From Scatomorpha merdavium (GTDB lineage: Bacteria; Bacillota; Clostridia; Oscillospirales; Oscillospiraceae): a stretch of DNA of 30,474 bases. The position numbers and the translations under genes are program-made. Positions 15,058-20,869 of this stretch are shown here, piece by piece (the stretch's first letter is position 1; each line of letters starts with the position of its first letter). The notes beneath the pieces are model-generated. The model searched no databases. It saw nothing but the letters and a program-made list of their open reading frames with translations, and was not told where the DNA came from. The stretch is from NCBI GenBank assembly GCA_018711415.1, contig DVIJ01000039.1, positions 1 through 30,474 of the forward strand. Direction: 5' to 3'.

Positions 15058-16188
15058 TTATATCCTCTTATCCAAAATATTCGCGTACCGTTCCCGGAAC
15101 CCGGCAAAGCTGCCCTCCTCCAGGGCTTTGCGTATCCTGCACATGAGGTCGTTATAAAACCAGAGATTGTGCGTGACGGCAAAGCGCATGGCCAGCATCT
15201 CCTCCGCCTTGAAGAGATGCCGCACATATGCTCTCGAATACCTGCGGCACACGGGGCAATCGCAGTCGCGCGATATGGGTCCCTCATCCCTCTCATACTT
15301 TGCGTTTTTTATATTGATGATCCCGTCCCAAGTGAAAAGATGCCCATGCCGTCCGTTGCGTGCGGGCATAACGCAGTCAAAAAAGTCCACGCCGCGCCAC
15401 ACGGATTCGATGATGTTGCCCGGCGTACCCACGCCCATCAGATACCGCGGCCTGTCCTTCGGCATGTATTCCTCCACGGCCTCGATGGTGTCGTACATCT
15501 CCTGCGCCGTCTCGCCCACCGCGAGGCCGCCTATGGCGTAGCCCGGCAGGTTGAGCTCCGCGATCTTCTTCATGTGCTCAATGCGCAGGTCATGGAACAC
15601 GGCGCCTTGGTTTATGCCGAAGAGCACCTGGCCGGGGTTCACAGCGTCCGACTCAGAGTTATACTCCGTAAGGGCTTTTTTGCAGCGCTCAAGCCAGCGG
15701 GCCGTCCTGTCGCAGCTCTGGCGGACATATTCATAGGGCGAGGGTATCTTGATGCACTCGTCGAAGGCCATAGCTATATCCGAGCCGAGGTTTGACTGTA
15801 TCCTCATGCTCTCCTCCGGCCCCATGAAAATATGTCGGCCGTCCACATGGCTATTGAAGCGCACGCCGTCCTCTCCTATCTTCCGCAGCTCGGCAAGGGA
15901 AAATATCTGAAACCCTCCGCTGTCTGTCAGGATAGGTCCGTCCCAGGTCATGAACCTGTGCAGCCCGCCGAGGGACTTTATGAGCTCGTCTCCAGGACGG
16001 ACGTGCAGGTGATAGGTGTTCGACAGCTCAATCTGGCAGCCGATATCTCTCAGGTCCCGCGCCGAGAGCGCACCCTTTATCGCGCCCTGGGTACCTACGT
16101 TCATGAACACAGGTGTCTGCACCGTACCGTGCGGGCAGGTAAACTCGCCGCGCCGCGCGCGGCCTTCGGTTTTCAGCAGCTTGAACAT
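15058..16188 (-). CDS. tgt: tRNA-guanine transglycosylase (queuosine synthesis)
   Basis: The 376-residue TIM-barrel enzyme exchanges G34 of tRNAs with GUN anticodons for a queuosine precursor. Key residues are visible: the general acid/base region DSGGFQ (Asp89), the nucleophile Asp271 in FFDCVMPARNGRHG, and the structural zinc site Cys309, Cys311, Cys314 and His340 (CDCPVCRRYSRAYVRHL then THNLW). The start follows GGAGGATATAA. It is transcribed first, ahead of yajC, from its own sigma-A promoter; queA, the common upstream partner, is not adjacent here, its place being taken by a divergent DtxR-family gene. Confidence 0.98.
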   Translation of the reverse strand: MFKLLKTEGRARRGEFTCPHGTVQTPVFMNVGTQGAIKGALSARDLRDIGCQIELSNTYHLHVRPGDELIKSLGGLHRFMTWDGPILTDSGGFQIFSLAELRKIGEDGVRFNSHVDGRHIFMGPEESMRIQSNLGSDIAMAFDECIKIPSPYEYVRQSCDRTARWLERCKKALTEYNSESDAVNPGQVLFGINQGAVFHDLRIEHMKKIAELNLPGYAIGGLAVGETAQEMYDTIEAVEEYMPKDRPRYLMGVGTPGNIIESVWRGVDFFDCVMPARNGRHGHLFTWDGIINIKNAKYERDEGPISRDCDCPVCRRYSRAYVRHLFKAEEMLAMRFAVTHNLWFYNDLMCRIRKALEEGSFAGFRERYANILDKRI

Positions 16189-16215
16189 TTATATCCTCCC
16201 ATCCATACAAATTTG

Positions 16216-16244
16216 AATATATCCCGCCCTGCACAAATTGTCAA
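16216..16244 (-). promoter_or_regulatory. Sigma-A promoter of tgt-yajC
   Basis: On the minus strand a consensus TTGACA (16239-16244), exactly 17 bp, and TATATT (16216-16221). The transcript would start about 20 bases before the tgt start codon. Confidence 0.8.
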
Positions 16245-16279
16245 CCGCGTTTTCGCACTTGATATAGGCCTCAATAATG

Positions 16280-16296
16280 TGTTAAGATGTTTAACA
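16280..16296. promoter_or_regulatory. Palindromic candidate operator before the DtxR-family gene
   Basis: TGTTAA-GATGT-TTAACA is a perfect 6-5-6 inverted repeat ending 33 bases before the regulator's start codon. The half-sites and spacing resemble the GTTAA-N5-TTAAC sites of ScaR/TroR-type metalloregulators as I recall them. An autoregulatory site is likely but inferred. Confidence 0.5.
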
Positions 16297-16329
16297 GCAA
16301 TAGAGAACCGTAAGCGAGGTGACAAAGCA

Positions 16330-16704
16330 TTGAAGATCCAGGAGTCGGCGGAGAACTACCTCGAAGCCATACTCATGATTCACAACCGCCAGGGCAATGT
16401 CCGCTCAATAGACATAGCAAATGAGCTGTCCTTTTCCAAACCAAGCGTCAGCGTGGCCATGAAAAATCTCAGAACGAACGGCTACATCGAGATGGACAAG
16501 GACGGGTTTATAACACTTTTGGATAAGGGCCGCGAGATCGCAGAGAAAATATACGAACGCCATACACTGATTTCCAACTGGCTGATGCACATGGGCGTCA
16601 GCCCGGAGACGGCTGCGGAGGACGCCTGCCGCATAGAACATGTGATAAGCGCTGAGACCTTTGAAAAGCTCAAGGAGCACGTCGCCGGCGGAACGGCACT
16701 ATGA
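16330..16704 (+). CDS. DtxR/MntR family metal-dependent transcriptional regulator (short form)
   Basis: The 124-residue protein starts at TTG 16330, after AGGTGA; upstream residues in the same frame are antisense to tgt. It has the DtxR winged helix (about 8-65; VRSIDIANELSFSKPSVSVA) and the dimer/metal domain, without the SH3-like domain. Aligning by eye, the ligand set reads Glu12, His78, Cys100, Glu103 and His104 (DACRIEHVIS). The Cys matches Cys102 of DtxR, an iron-type ligand, whereas MntR has Glu there; the first ligand position (Met10/Asp8 in the models) is Asn9. Iron sensing is therefore suggested but not proven. A palindrome lies in its leader, and a probable target operon converges on it from the right. 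Confidence 0.9.
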   Translation: MKIQESAENYLEAILMIHNRQGNVRSIDIANELSFSKPSVSVAMKNLRTNGYIEMDKDGFITLLDKGREIAEKIYERHTLISNWLMHMGVSPETAAEDACRIEHVISAETFEKLKEHVAGGTAL

Positions 16705-16706
16705 CA

Positions 16707-16740
16707 GCAAAAGGAGAGGGGAGCTTCCCTCTCCTTTTGC
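16707..16740 (+). terminator. Terminator of the DtxR-family gene
   Basis: A perfect 14-bp stem (16707-16720 with 16727-16740) with a 6-nt loop lies right after the stop codon. The arms are polypurine and polypyrimidine, so the right arm itself supplies a TTTT. Confidence 0.85.
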
Positions 16741-16904
16741 GTTTCTGGCGCTCTGCCCTCGAGCCAGGGTTTCAGTCGCCTGTAACAGAGCCTGTCCCCA
16801 ATGGCAAAGCAGGCTGTGAGCAGCCAGCTGCGTAGCTTGCGGCAATAGAGCAGGCGCTCCAGCCCGGCGCGCAGGCAAACTAGTACAAACTTACGTCAAG
16901 CACA
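16741..16904. other. Unexplained GC-rich intergenic stretch
   Basis: This region between two terminators has no gene with a plausible start. The minus strand nevertheless stays open for over 50 codons, with a protein-like, Leu/Arg/Cys-rich content. Short self-complementary segments occur (AGCCTG at 16791 with CAGGCT at 16809; GAGC-AGGC-GCTC near 16848). It could be a decayed gene end, a dispersed repeat or a small RNA. Confidence 0.3.
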
Positions 16905-16941
16905 AAAGCACCCGCGTCTGCACTTCTTCGGCGCGGGTGCC
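16905..16941 (-). terminator. Terminator of the flavodoxin operon
   Basis: A 9-bp GC-rich stem (16908-16916 with 16932-16940) with a 15-nt loop follows the flavodoxin stop codon and on the minus strand ends in TTTTGTG. Confidence 0.8.
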
Positions 16942-16957
16942 TTTCTGTTATGTATTT

Positions 16958-17380
16958 TTACGCCAGCGTTTTCCCAAGGGATTCGCAGGCAGACCGCGCC
17001 TCTTCATCCGGTGCGTCGGCGCAGATAACGCTGCCGGCGGCGAGCTGCGCGCCATAGCCCTTTGCCGTCGTCTCCCAGGAGCGCATCCACTCGCCGTCTC
17101 CCCATCCGTAGGAGCCGAAGAGGGCTATGCGCTTGCCCTTCAGTCCCGTCTTGCAGGAGCTGAACATGGGCTCGAACTCGTCCTCTTCCAGCTGCTCTGC
17201 GCCCATCGCAGGGCAACCAAAGGCCACCGCGTCATACTGAGCCAACTTCTCCGCTCCGAATTCGGAGGCTGTGAAGAGCTCCGCCTGCGCTCCTGCGGCC
17301 TTTGCCCCGGAGAGGACGCTGTTTGCCATGGCCTCGGTGTTGCCCGTGCCGCTCCAGTATACTACCGCTATTTTGCTCAT
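16958..17380 (-). CDS. Flavodoxin
   Basis: The 140-residue short-chain flavodoxin has the FMN phosphate loop WSGTGNTEAMA at residues 9-19, the 50s loop FGCPAMGAEQLEEDE and the later GSYGWGDGEWM loop that packs on the isoalloxazine ring. It is a soluble one-electron carrier that can replace ferredoxin when iron is scarce. It is last in a three-gene operon after DUF2325 and DUF3793 genes, a combination typical of iron-limitation loci in Clostridia. It has ribosome-binding site GAGGAACGG and its own terminator. Confidence 0.96.
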   Translation of the reverse strand: MSKIAVVYWSGTGNTEAMANSVLSGAKAAGAQAELFTASEFGAEKLAQYDAVAFGCPAMGAEQLEEDEFEPMFSSCKTGLKGKRIALFGSYGWGDGEWMRSWETTAKGYGAQLAAGSVICADAPDEEARSACESLGKTLA

Positions 17381-17407
17381 TTGCCGTTCCTCTTTTCCTT
17401 GTATTGT

Positions 17408-17962
17408 TCAGGCGCAGACCGTTAGCTGCTGCACCGACCTCCCCGCGCTCCAGAGCCTGGCATAAACGTCCCGGCACTTCCTGAAACGCGCAAAGGTGAG
17501 TTCCGCTGCCTCCGCGTCGCCGTATACCTGCCACCATCCCGTAAGTTTGCTGTTCTGTCCCCGGTTGCGGATAAAGCCCATTACGTCACAGAGCGGGTAC
17601 CCCAGGAAAAGCCCTATCTCGTGCGGGAACTCCTCCCCGCTCAGGCGTTCCCTGAGCCGCGTCAGGGCCTGTTCCGGCTCCGCCGAAACGTAGCCCAAGC
17701 TGCGAAGAAGCTCCGCCGCTCCGGTCTCCGACAGGTCGCGCCTCAACTGAGTACGCCGGTACATATATACCAGCGCGCGCCTACCGCGTAACCTCAACAG
17801 TGTTATTGAAACGCCCTTAGGTCTCAGCTCACGGTCCCATAGGCCGATCTGCCTCAGCAGTTCGTCCGGCTCCTCTGTGTCAACGCAGAAAAGCGTGCCG
17901 GTTTTTAGACTCGCAAGCGTGGGCGCACACTGTTCAACTATATACTTCTCCAACGGCGCCAT
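17408..17962 (-). CDS. DUF3793 family protein
   Basis: The 184-residue soluble protein fits DUF3793: an N-terminal part recalling CAPTLASLKTGTLFC, a central basic stretch RALVYMYRRTQLRRDL, the conserved FPHEIGLFLGYPLCDVMGFI block, and a C-terminal GWWQVYGDAEAAELTFARFR segment. The family is found in anaerobes beside flavodoxin and ferrous-iron transport genes. Its biochemical function is not known; a role in iron or metal homeostasis is inferred from context. It starts 9 bases after the DUF2325 stop and ends 27 bases before the flavodoxin start, so all three are co-transcribed. Confidence 0.9.
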   Translation of the reverse strand: MAPLEKYIVEQCAPTLASLKTGTLFCVDTEEPDELLRQIGLWDRELRPKGVSITLLRLRGRRALVYMYRRTQLRRDLSETGAAELLRSLGYVSAEPEQALTRLRERLSGEEFPHEIGLFLGYPLCDVMGFIRNRGQNSKLTGWWQVYGDAEAAELTFARFRKCRDVYARLWSAGRSVQQLTVCA

Positions 17963-17971
17963 GATAACGCC

Positions 17972-18259
17972 TCACACCGCAGCGCAGTGCTCGGTGAGCG
18001 CCGCCCTGAGTGCAGAACCACTACTGGTCATCACTCTCGCCACAGGCACCCGGTTCTTCTTTGCCTCCTGTATGACGCTCAAAGCCATCTTGTGAGATAC
18101 GGTGCTGATAAAAAGTATCAGCAGATCGGGCGTTCCAACCTTTTTTCTCAAAGATCCGTTCTCTTTTGTAAACACTTTCGCCTTGCAGCCATGCTCACGG
18201 CAGATGCTCTCATACTGGCCCGCCATACACTCGTTTCCGCCTACTATCACTACGCTCAT
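17972..18259 (-). CDS. DUF2325 domain protein
   Basis: The 95-residue protein is a single DUF2325 domain with a Rossmann-like N-terminus (SVVIVGGNECMAGQYESICR), a central KKVGTPDLLILFISTVSHKM segment and a conserved His/Cys content. DUF2325 proteins occur with metal-uptake and redox genes; no activity has been established. In-frame GTG and ATG codons occur just upstream (18268, 18265), but AAAGG lies only 2-5 bases before them and 8 bases before ATG 18259, which I take as the start. It is first in the flavodoxin operon, directly behind the second of two identical-format palindromes. Confidence 0.88.
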   Translation of the reverse strand: MSVVIVGGNECMAGQYESICREHGCKAKVFTKENGSLRKKVGTPDLLILFISTVSHKMALSVIQEAKKNRVPVARVMTSSGSALRAALTEHCAAV

Positions 18260-18277
18260 ATTCATCACCTTTCACGT

Positions 18278-18295
18278 GGTTAGTGTATGCTAACC
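18278..18295. promoter_or_regulatory. Operator-like palindrome, proximal copy
   Basis: GGTTAG-TGTATG-CTAACC is a perfect 6-6-6 inverted repeat ending a few bases before the ribosome-binding site of the DUF2325 gene. It shares arms and spacing, but not the centre, with the copy at 18343-18360. Confidence 0.75.
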
Positions 18296-18342
18296 TATGT
18301 CCAAAAAAGTTGACGGCATCACGCCGCTCTCATCATTCGAAT

Positions 18343-18360
18343 GGTTAGTCATATCTAACC
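18343..18360. promoter_or_regulatory. Operator-like palindrome, distal copy
   Basis: GGTTAG-TCATAT-CTAACC lies 9 bases downstream of the -10, thus over the transcription start. The two palindrome centres are 65 bp apart, about six helical turns. The half-sites equal those of the DtxR/IdeR box core, though that box has a much shorter centre. Confidence 0.75.
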
Positions 18361-18369
18361 TGTGCATAT

Positions 18370-18398
18370 ATTCTAACAGACTTCGACGTCGCGGTCAA
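18370..18398 (-). promoter_or_regulatory. Sigma-A promoter of the flavodoxin operon
   Basis: On the minus strand TTGACC (18393-18398), 17 bp, TAGAAT (18370-18375). The -10 itself overlaps a degenerate half-site (TGTTAG). Confidence 0.8.
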
Positions 18399-18425
18399 GT
18401 GTTTTTTTAGATAAGTGCATACGAC

Positions 18426-18449
18426 GGTGCGGGCTTTGTTGCCCGCACC
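18426..18449 (-). terminator. Hairpin at the end of the glycosyltransferase gene
   Basis: A 9-bp GC-rich perfect stem (18426-18434 with 18441-18449) begins at the last base of the stop codon. No U-tract follows directly, so it is a weak or factor-assisted terminator, or an mRNA-end stabiliser. Confidence 0.55.
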
Positions 18450-19522
18450 TATATCGCATCCAGCATAAACTTTTCGTTCACTCTCAAGCGTTCTTCCGTC
18501 GGGGACAGTTCAATGGCTTTACGCACCGCATCAAGCGCCTCCTTCGGCCTGCCTGTATAGTACAGGCCTAGTGAGAGATAGTCATATGGGCGGCTGCCCC
18601 AGGATTCCGCCTCGCAGATATAGGTTTTTGGGCGCTCCGTAATGCGCAGCGCCGTCCGGCACATATGGACCAGGCCATCCCAGTCCTTCTCCTCATAAAG
18701 CACCTTGGCCATGTCCAGATAGGGCTCGCGCAGGTGTTGTGCCTCTCCTATTGCGCGCCAGAGCCAGCGTTTTGCTTCATCTTTCCTCCTCAGGGCATTC
18801 TGACATCGGGCAATATATCGCATGGACGCGCAGCGTTCATCCGCCCAGGTCGCGCTGGGCATTTGGAGATGATGCTCGAGGGTGCGGATAGCATCCTCCC
18901 AGCGGCGGTAAAAATAGTATTCCCGGCCCAGATAGTGCATGTTTCTGTCGTCATTCGGACACTCAGCCACAGACATCTCGAGCAGTGGCAGATATTGACT
19001 GCGCGGTTTAGTGTCATCGGCATGGTGGTCGAGCTGTATGCCCTCTATGTATATCTGATTGGTGTACAGGCCGTCCGTGCGCTCCAGCACCTCATGGACC
19101 GGATGTGTCCAGCGGTATCCTCGGCGCTCATGCATGTTGTTGAGCCAAAAGACAAAGCCCTCGGAGCCGTCGGGGTTGAAGTTCCAGGTGTAGCGGTAGG
19201 CCGCGCGGGTCGTGTCCGGCTTCCAGGCGGCCTCCACCAGAGCGCGCCAGCCCGGATGAAAGAGTTCATCAAGGTCCGTGCAGACGCAGACGTCCGCGTC
19301 CTCCGGCACCATCTCAAGCGAGCGGTTGCGCGCTGTGTCGAAGCGCCAGGGCTTGAACTCCTGGATCTCCACAACTGCGCCTGCTTCACGCAGCAACTGG
19401 ACAGTGTCGTCCTCTGAACCAGTATCGAGAACGTACACTCCGTCTGCCTCGGACATGGATTCCATCCAACGCTTAGCAAATTTGCTCTCGTTTTTACAGA
19501 TGGCATAGACGTATACCTTCAT
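18449..19522 (-). CDS. Family 2 glycosyltransferase with C-terminal TPR region
   Basis: The 357-residue protein begins with a GT-A fold: the N-terminal strand and ICKNES, nucleotide-sugar residues VLDTGSEDDT (Asp33-Thr40), and the metal-binding DxD at CTDLDE (Asp83-Asp85). The acceptor-side region continues to about residue 190. From about 190 to 350 the pattern (NMHYLGREYYFYRRWEDAI, then YDYLSLGLYYTGRPKEALD) is tetratricopeptide-like, suggesting a protein acceptor. It directly follows the gene for a Thr-rich collagen-like protein, so glycosylation of that protein is a natural hypothesis, as with BclA-type spore glycoproteins. It has ribosome-binding site GGGAGGGG, 22 bases after a hairpin. 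Confidence 0.9.
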   Translation of the reverse strand: MKVYVYAICKNESKFAKRWMESMSEADGVYVLDTGSEDDTVQLLREAGAVVEIQEFKPWRFDTARNRSLEMVPEDADVCVCTDLDELFHPGWRALVEAAWKPDTTRAAYRYTWNFNPDGSEGFVFWLNNMHERRGYRWTHPVHEVLERTDGLYTNQIYIEGIQLDHHADDTKPRSQYLPLLEMSVAECPNDDRNMHYLGREYYFYRRWEDAIRTLEHHLQMPSATWADERCASMRYIARCQNALRRKDEAKRWLWRAIGEAQHLREPYLDMAKVLYEEKDWDGLVHMCRTALRITERPKTYICEAESWGSRPYDYLSLGLYYTGRPKEALDAVRKAIELSPTEERLRVNEKFMLDAI

Positions 19523-19543
19523 TTGCCCCTCCCATCTTAAAAT

Positions 19544-19567
19544 GAGGACGGCACAGTGGCCGTCCTC
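19544..19567 (-). terminator. Hairpin between the collagen-like and glycosyltransferase genes
   Basis: A 9-bp perfect stem (19544-19552 with 19559-19567) with a 6-nt loop is followed on the minus strand by ATTTTAAG. It could set the ratio of the two gene products by partial termination. Confidence 0.7.
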
Positions 19568-19576
19568 TCTTCCATA

Positions 19577-20728
19577 TCACTCAGACAGGATGCCGACGCT
19601 GCGCAGGTTGGCAAGCAGCTGGTTGAACTGGGTCACGATGTCTCCGGTCCCGGTCGCGTCTGATACCGCAGCCGCAGCCCTGAGCACAGCACCGCCGCTC
19701 GGGCCGGTCGGACCAGTGGGACCCGTCGGGCCGGTCGGGCCTTCCGCGCCCGTATCTCCGGTCGGGCCGGTGGGACCAGTTTCACCTGTAGGACCAGTAG
19801 GACCGGTCGGGCCTTCTTCACCTTCCGCTCCCGTGGGACCAGTAGGACCGGTGGGACCGGTTCCGCTCGGGCCGGTGGGACCGGTCGGGCCAGTAGCTCC
19901 CTCGGCACCAGCAGCTCCCTCGGGACCAGTAGGACCCGTAGGACCAGTCGGACCGGTCGGACCTTCGGCGCCGGTGTCACCGGTGGGGCCTGTGGGACCA
20001 GTCGGGCCAGTACCGCTCGGGCCAGTCGGGCCGGTGGCACCCGCAGCGCCGGTGGGACCAGTGGGGCCAGTCGGGCCGGTGGGTCCCGTGCCGCTCGGTC
20101 CGGTTGCGCCTGTCGCGCCGGTGGGACCAGTGGGACCTGTCGGGCCGGTCGGACCGGTGCCGCTCGGGCCGGTTGCGCCCGTCGCGCCAGTAGCTCCAGT
20201 CGGGCCGGTCGGACCGGTGGGACCAGTGGGGCCGATAGAACCGGTAGCGCCGGTAGCACCCGTAGGACCGGTCACAGTCACCAGCGTGAAATCCGGCGAG
20301 GTGCCGGGCGTACCGGTGGGGTTATTCGTATTTACGTCATAGAGCGCTCCGCTGTAATACACGAGGTCGCCGATAGAATACGGCGTTCCCGCAACGAACT
20401 GCTCTATCGTGTCTATGCCGGCGCCGGTAGTACCTGTGGGGCCGGTAGGTCCGGTCGGGCCCACAGCTCCGGTGGGGCCGGTGGGGCCAGCAGCGCCGGT
20501 GGGACCAGTAGGTCCGGCAGGGCCTGTGGGACCAGTAGCGCCTCGCGCGCCTGTGGGCCCTGTTGCACCGGTCACGCCGGTAGCGCCCGTGGGCCCGGTG
20601 GGACCGCTTACACAGCAGACATGGCCGCAGCCTCGCGTGCAATTGCAATCGTGATCGCAGGGTTTTATCACGTTCATATCGCAGCACTCGAGCTTGTCGC
20701 GCCAGTCTGAGTTGTTGCACTTCCGCAT
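19577..20728 (-). CDS. Collagen-like GPT-repeat surface/exosporium protein
   Basis: The 383-residue protein has a Cys-rich N-terminus (eight Cys between residues 15 and 39), a first Gly-X-Thr collagen segment (about 42-103), a non-collagen insert (about 104-152) with GTPYSIGDLVYYSGALYDV that resembles a small carbohydrate-binding or hydrophobic-core module, a second collagen segment (about 154-346), and a C-terminal domain (347-383) ending FNQLLANLRSVGILSE, of the trimerising type. No signal peptide or LPXTG is present, as for spore-surface BclA-like proteins and phage fibres. The collagen is broken by four GPSGTG interruptions, each lacking one residue. Thr in the third triplet position is the usual O-glycan site in BclA. 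Spore-surface location is inferred from the promoter and family. Confidence 0.88.
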   Translation of the reverse strand: MRKCNNSDWRDKLECCDMNVIKPCDHDCNCTRGCGHVCCVSGPTGPTGATGVTGATGPTGARGATGPTGPAGPTGPTGAAGPTGPTGAVGPTGPTGPTGTTGAGIDTIEQFVAGTPYSIGDLVYYSGALYDVNTNNPTGTPGTSPDFTLVTVTGPTGATGATGSIGPTGPTGPTGPTGATGATGATGPSGTGPTGPTGPTGPTGATGATGPSGTGPTGPTGPTGPTGAAGATGPTGPSGTGPTGPTGPTGDTGAEGPTGPTGPTGPTGPEGAAGAEGATGPTGPTGPSGTGPTGPTGPTGAEGEEGPTGPTGPTGETGPTGPTGDTGAEGPTGPTGPTGPTGPSGGAVLRAAAAVSDATGTGDIVTQFNQLLANLRSVGILSE

Positions 20729-20789
20729 ATGCTTACTCCCTTCACCATGGTTTCAAGAGGAATTTCGGCACTTTCAACGTACCTGTATC

Positions 20790-20816
20790 ATTGTATGCGG
20801 TCCTGCTTTTCTTGTT
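20790..20816 (-). promoter_or_regulatory. Mother-cell (sigma-K/sigma-E-like) promoter of the collagen-like gene
   Basis: On the minus strand CATACAATG begins at 20797, a perfect sigma-E -10 and a near match to the sigma-K form CATANNNTA. An AAC (20814-20816) lies exactly 16 bp upstream, as in sigma-K promoters. No sigma-A -35 is present. Confidence 0.5.
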
Positions 20817-20826
20817 ACGGCAACAA

Positions 20827-20856
20827 AAAGCCGCCCCCGGCTTCCGGGGGCGGTTT
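20827..20856 (-). terminator. Terminator of the ytoI-like/acyl-CoA dehydrogenase unit
   Basis: A 10-bp stem of almost only G and C (20831-20840 with 20844-20853) with a 3-nt loop is followed on the minus strand by CTTTTTG. It separates this unit from the collagen-like gene. Confidence 0.9.
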
Positions 20857-20869
20857 GAGTAATGAGCCA

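Noticed and set aside
15832..16329. N-terminal extension of the DtxR-family frame
   Set aside because: The upstream 166 codons lie antisense to tgt and across its promoter. TTG 16330 with AGGTGA gives a protein of normal family length.
19542..20342. Plus-strand frame encoding a long GPVGPV repeat protein
   Set aside because: It is the exact antisense of the GPT collagen repeat. The minus-strand frame has a ribosome-binding site, a promoter, a Cys-rich head and a C-terminal cap; the plus strand has none of these.
19690..20600. Dense short DNA repeats that might suggest a CRISPR array
   Set aside because: There is no constant repeat-spacer alternation; periodicity is 9 bp in frame with Gly-X-Y codons of the collagen-like gene.
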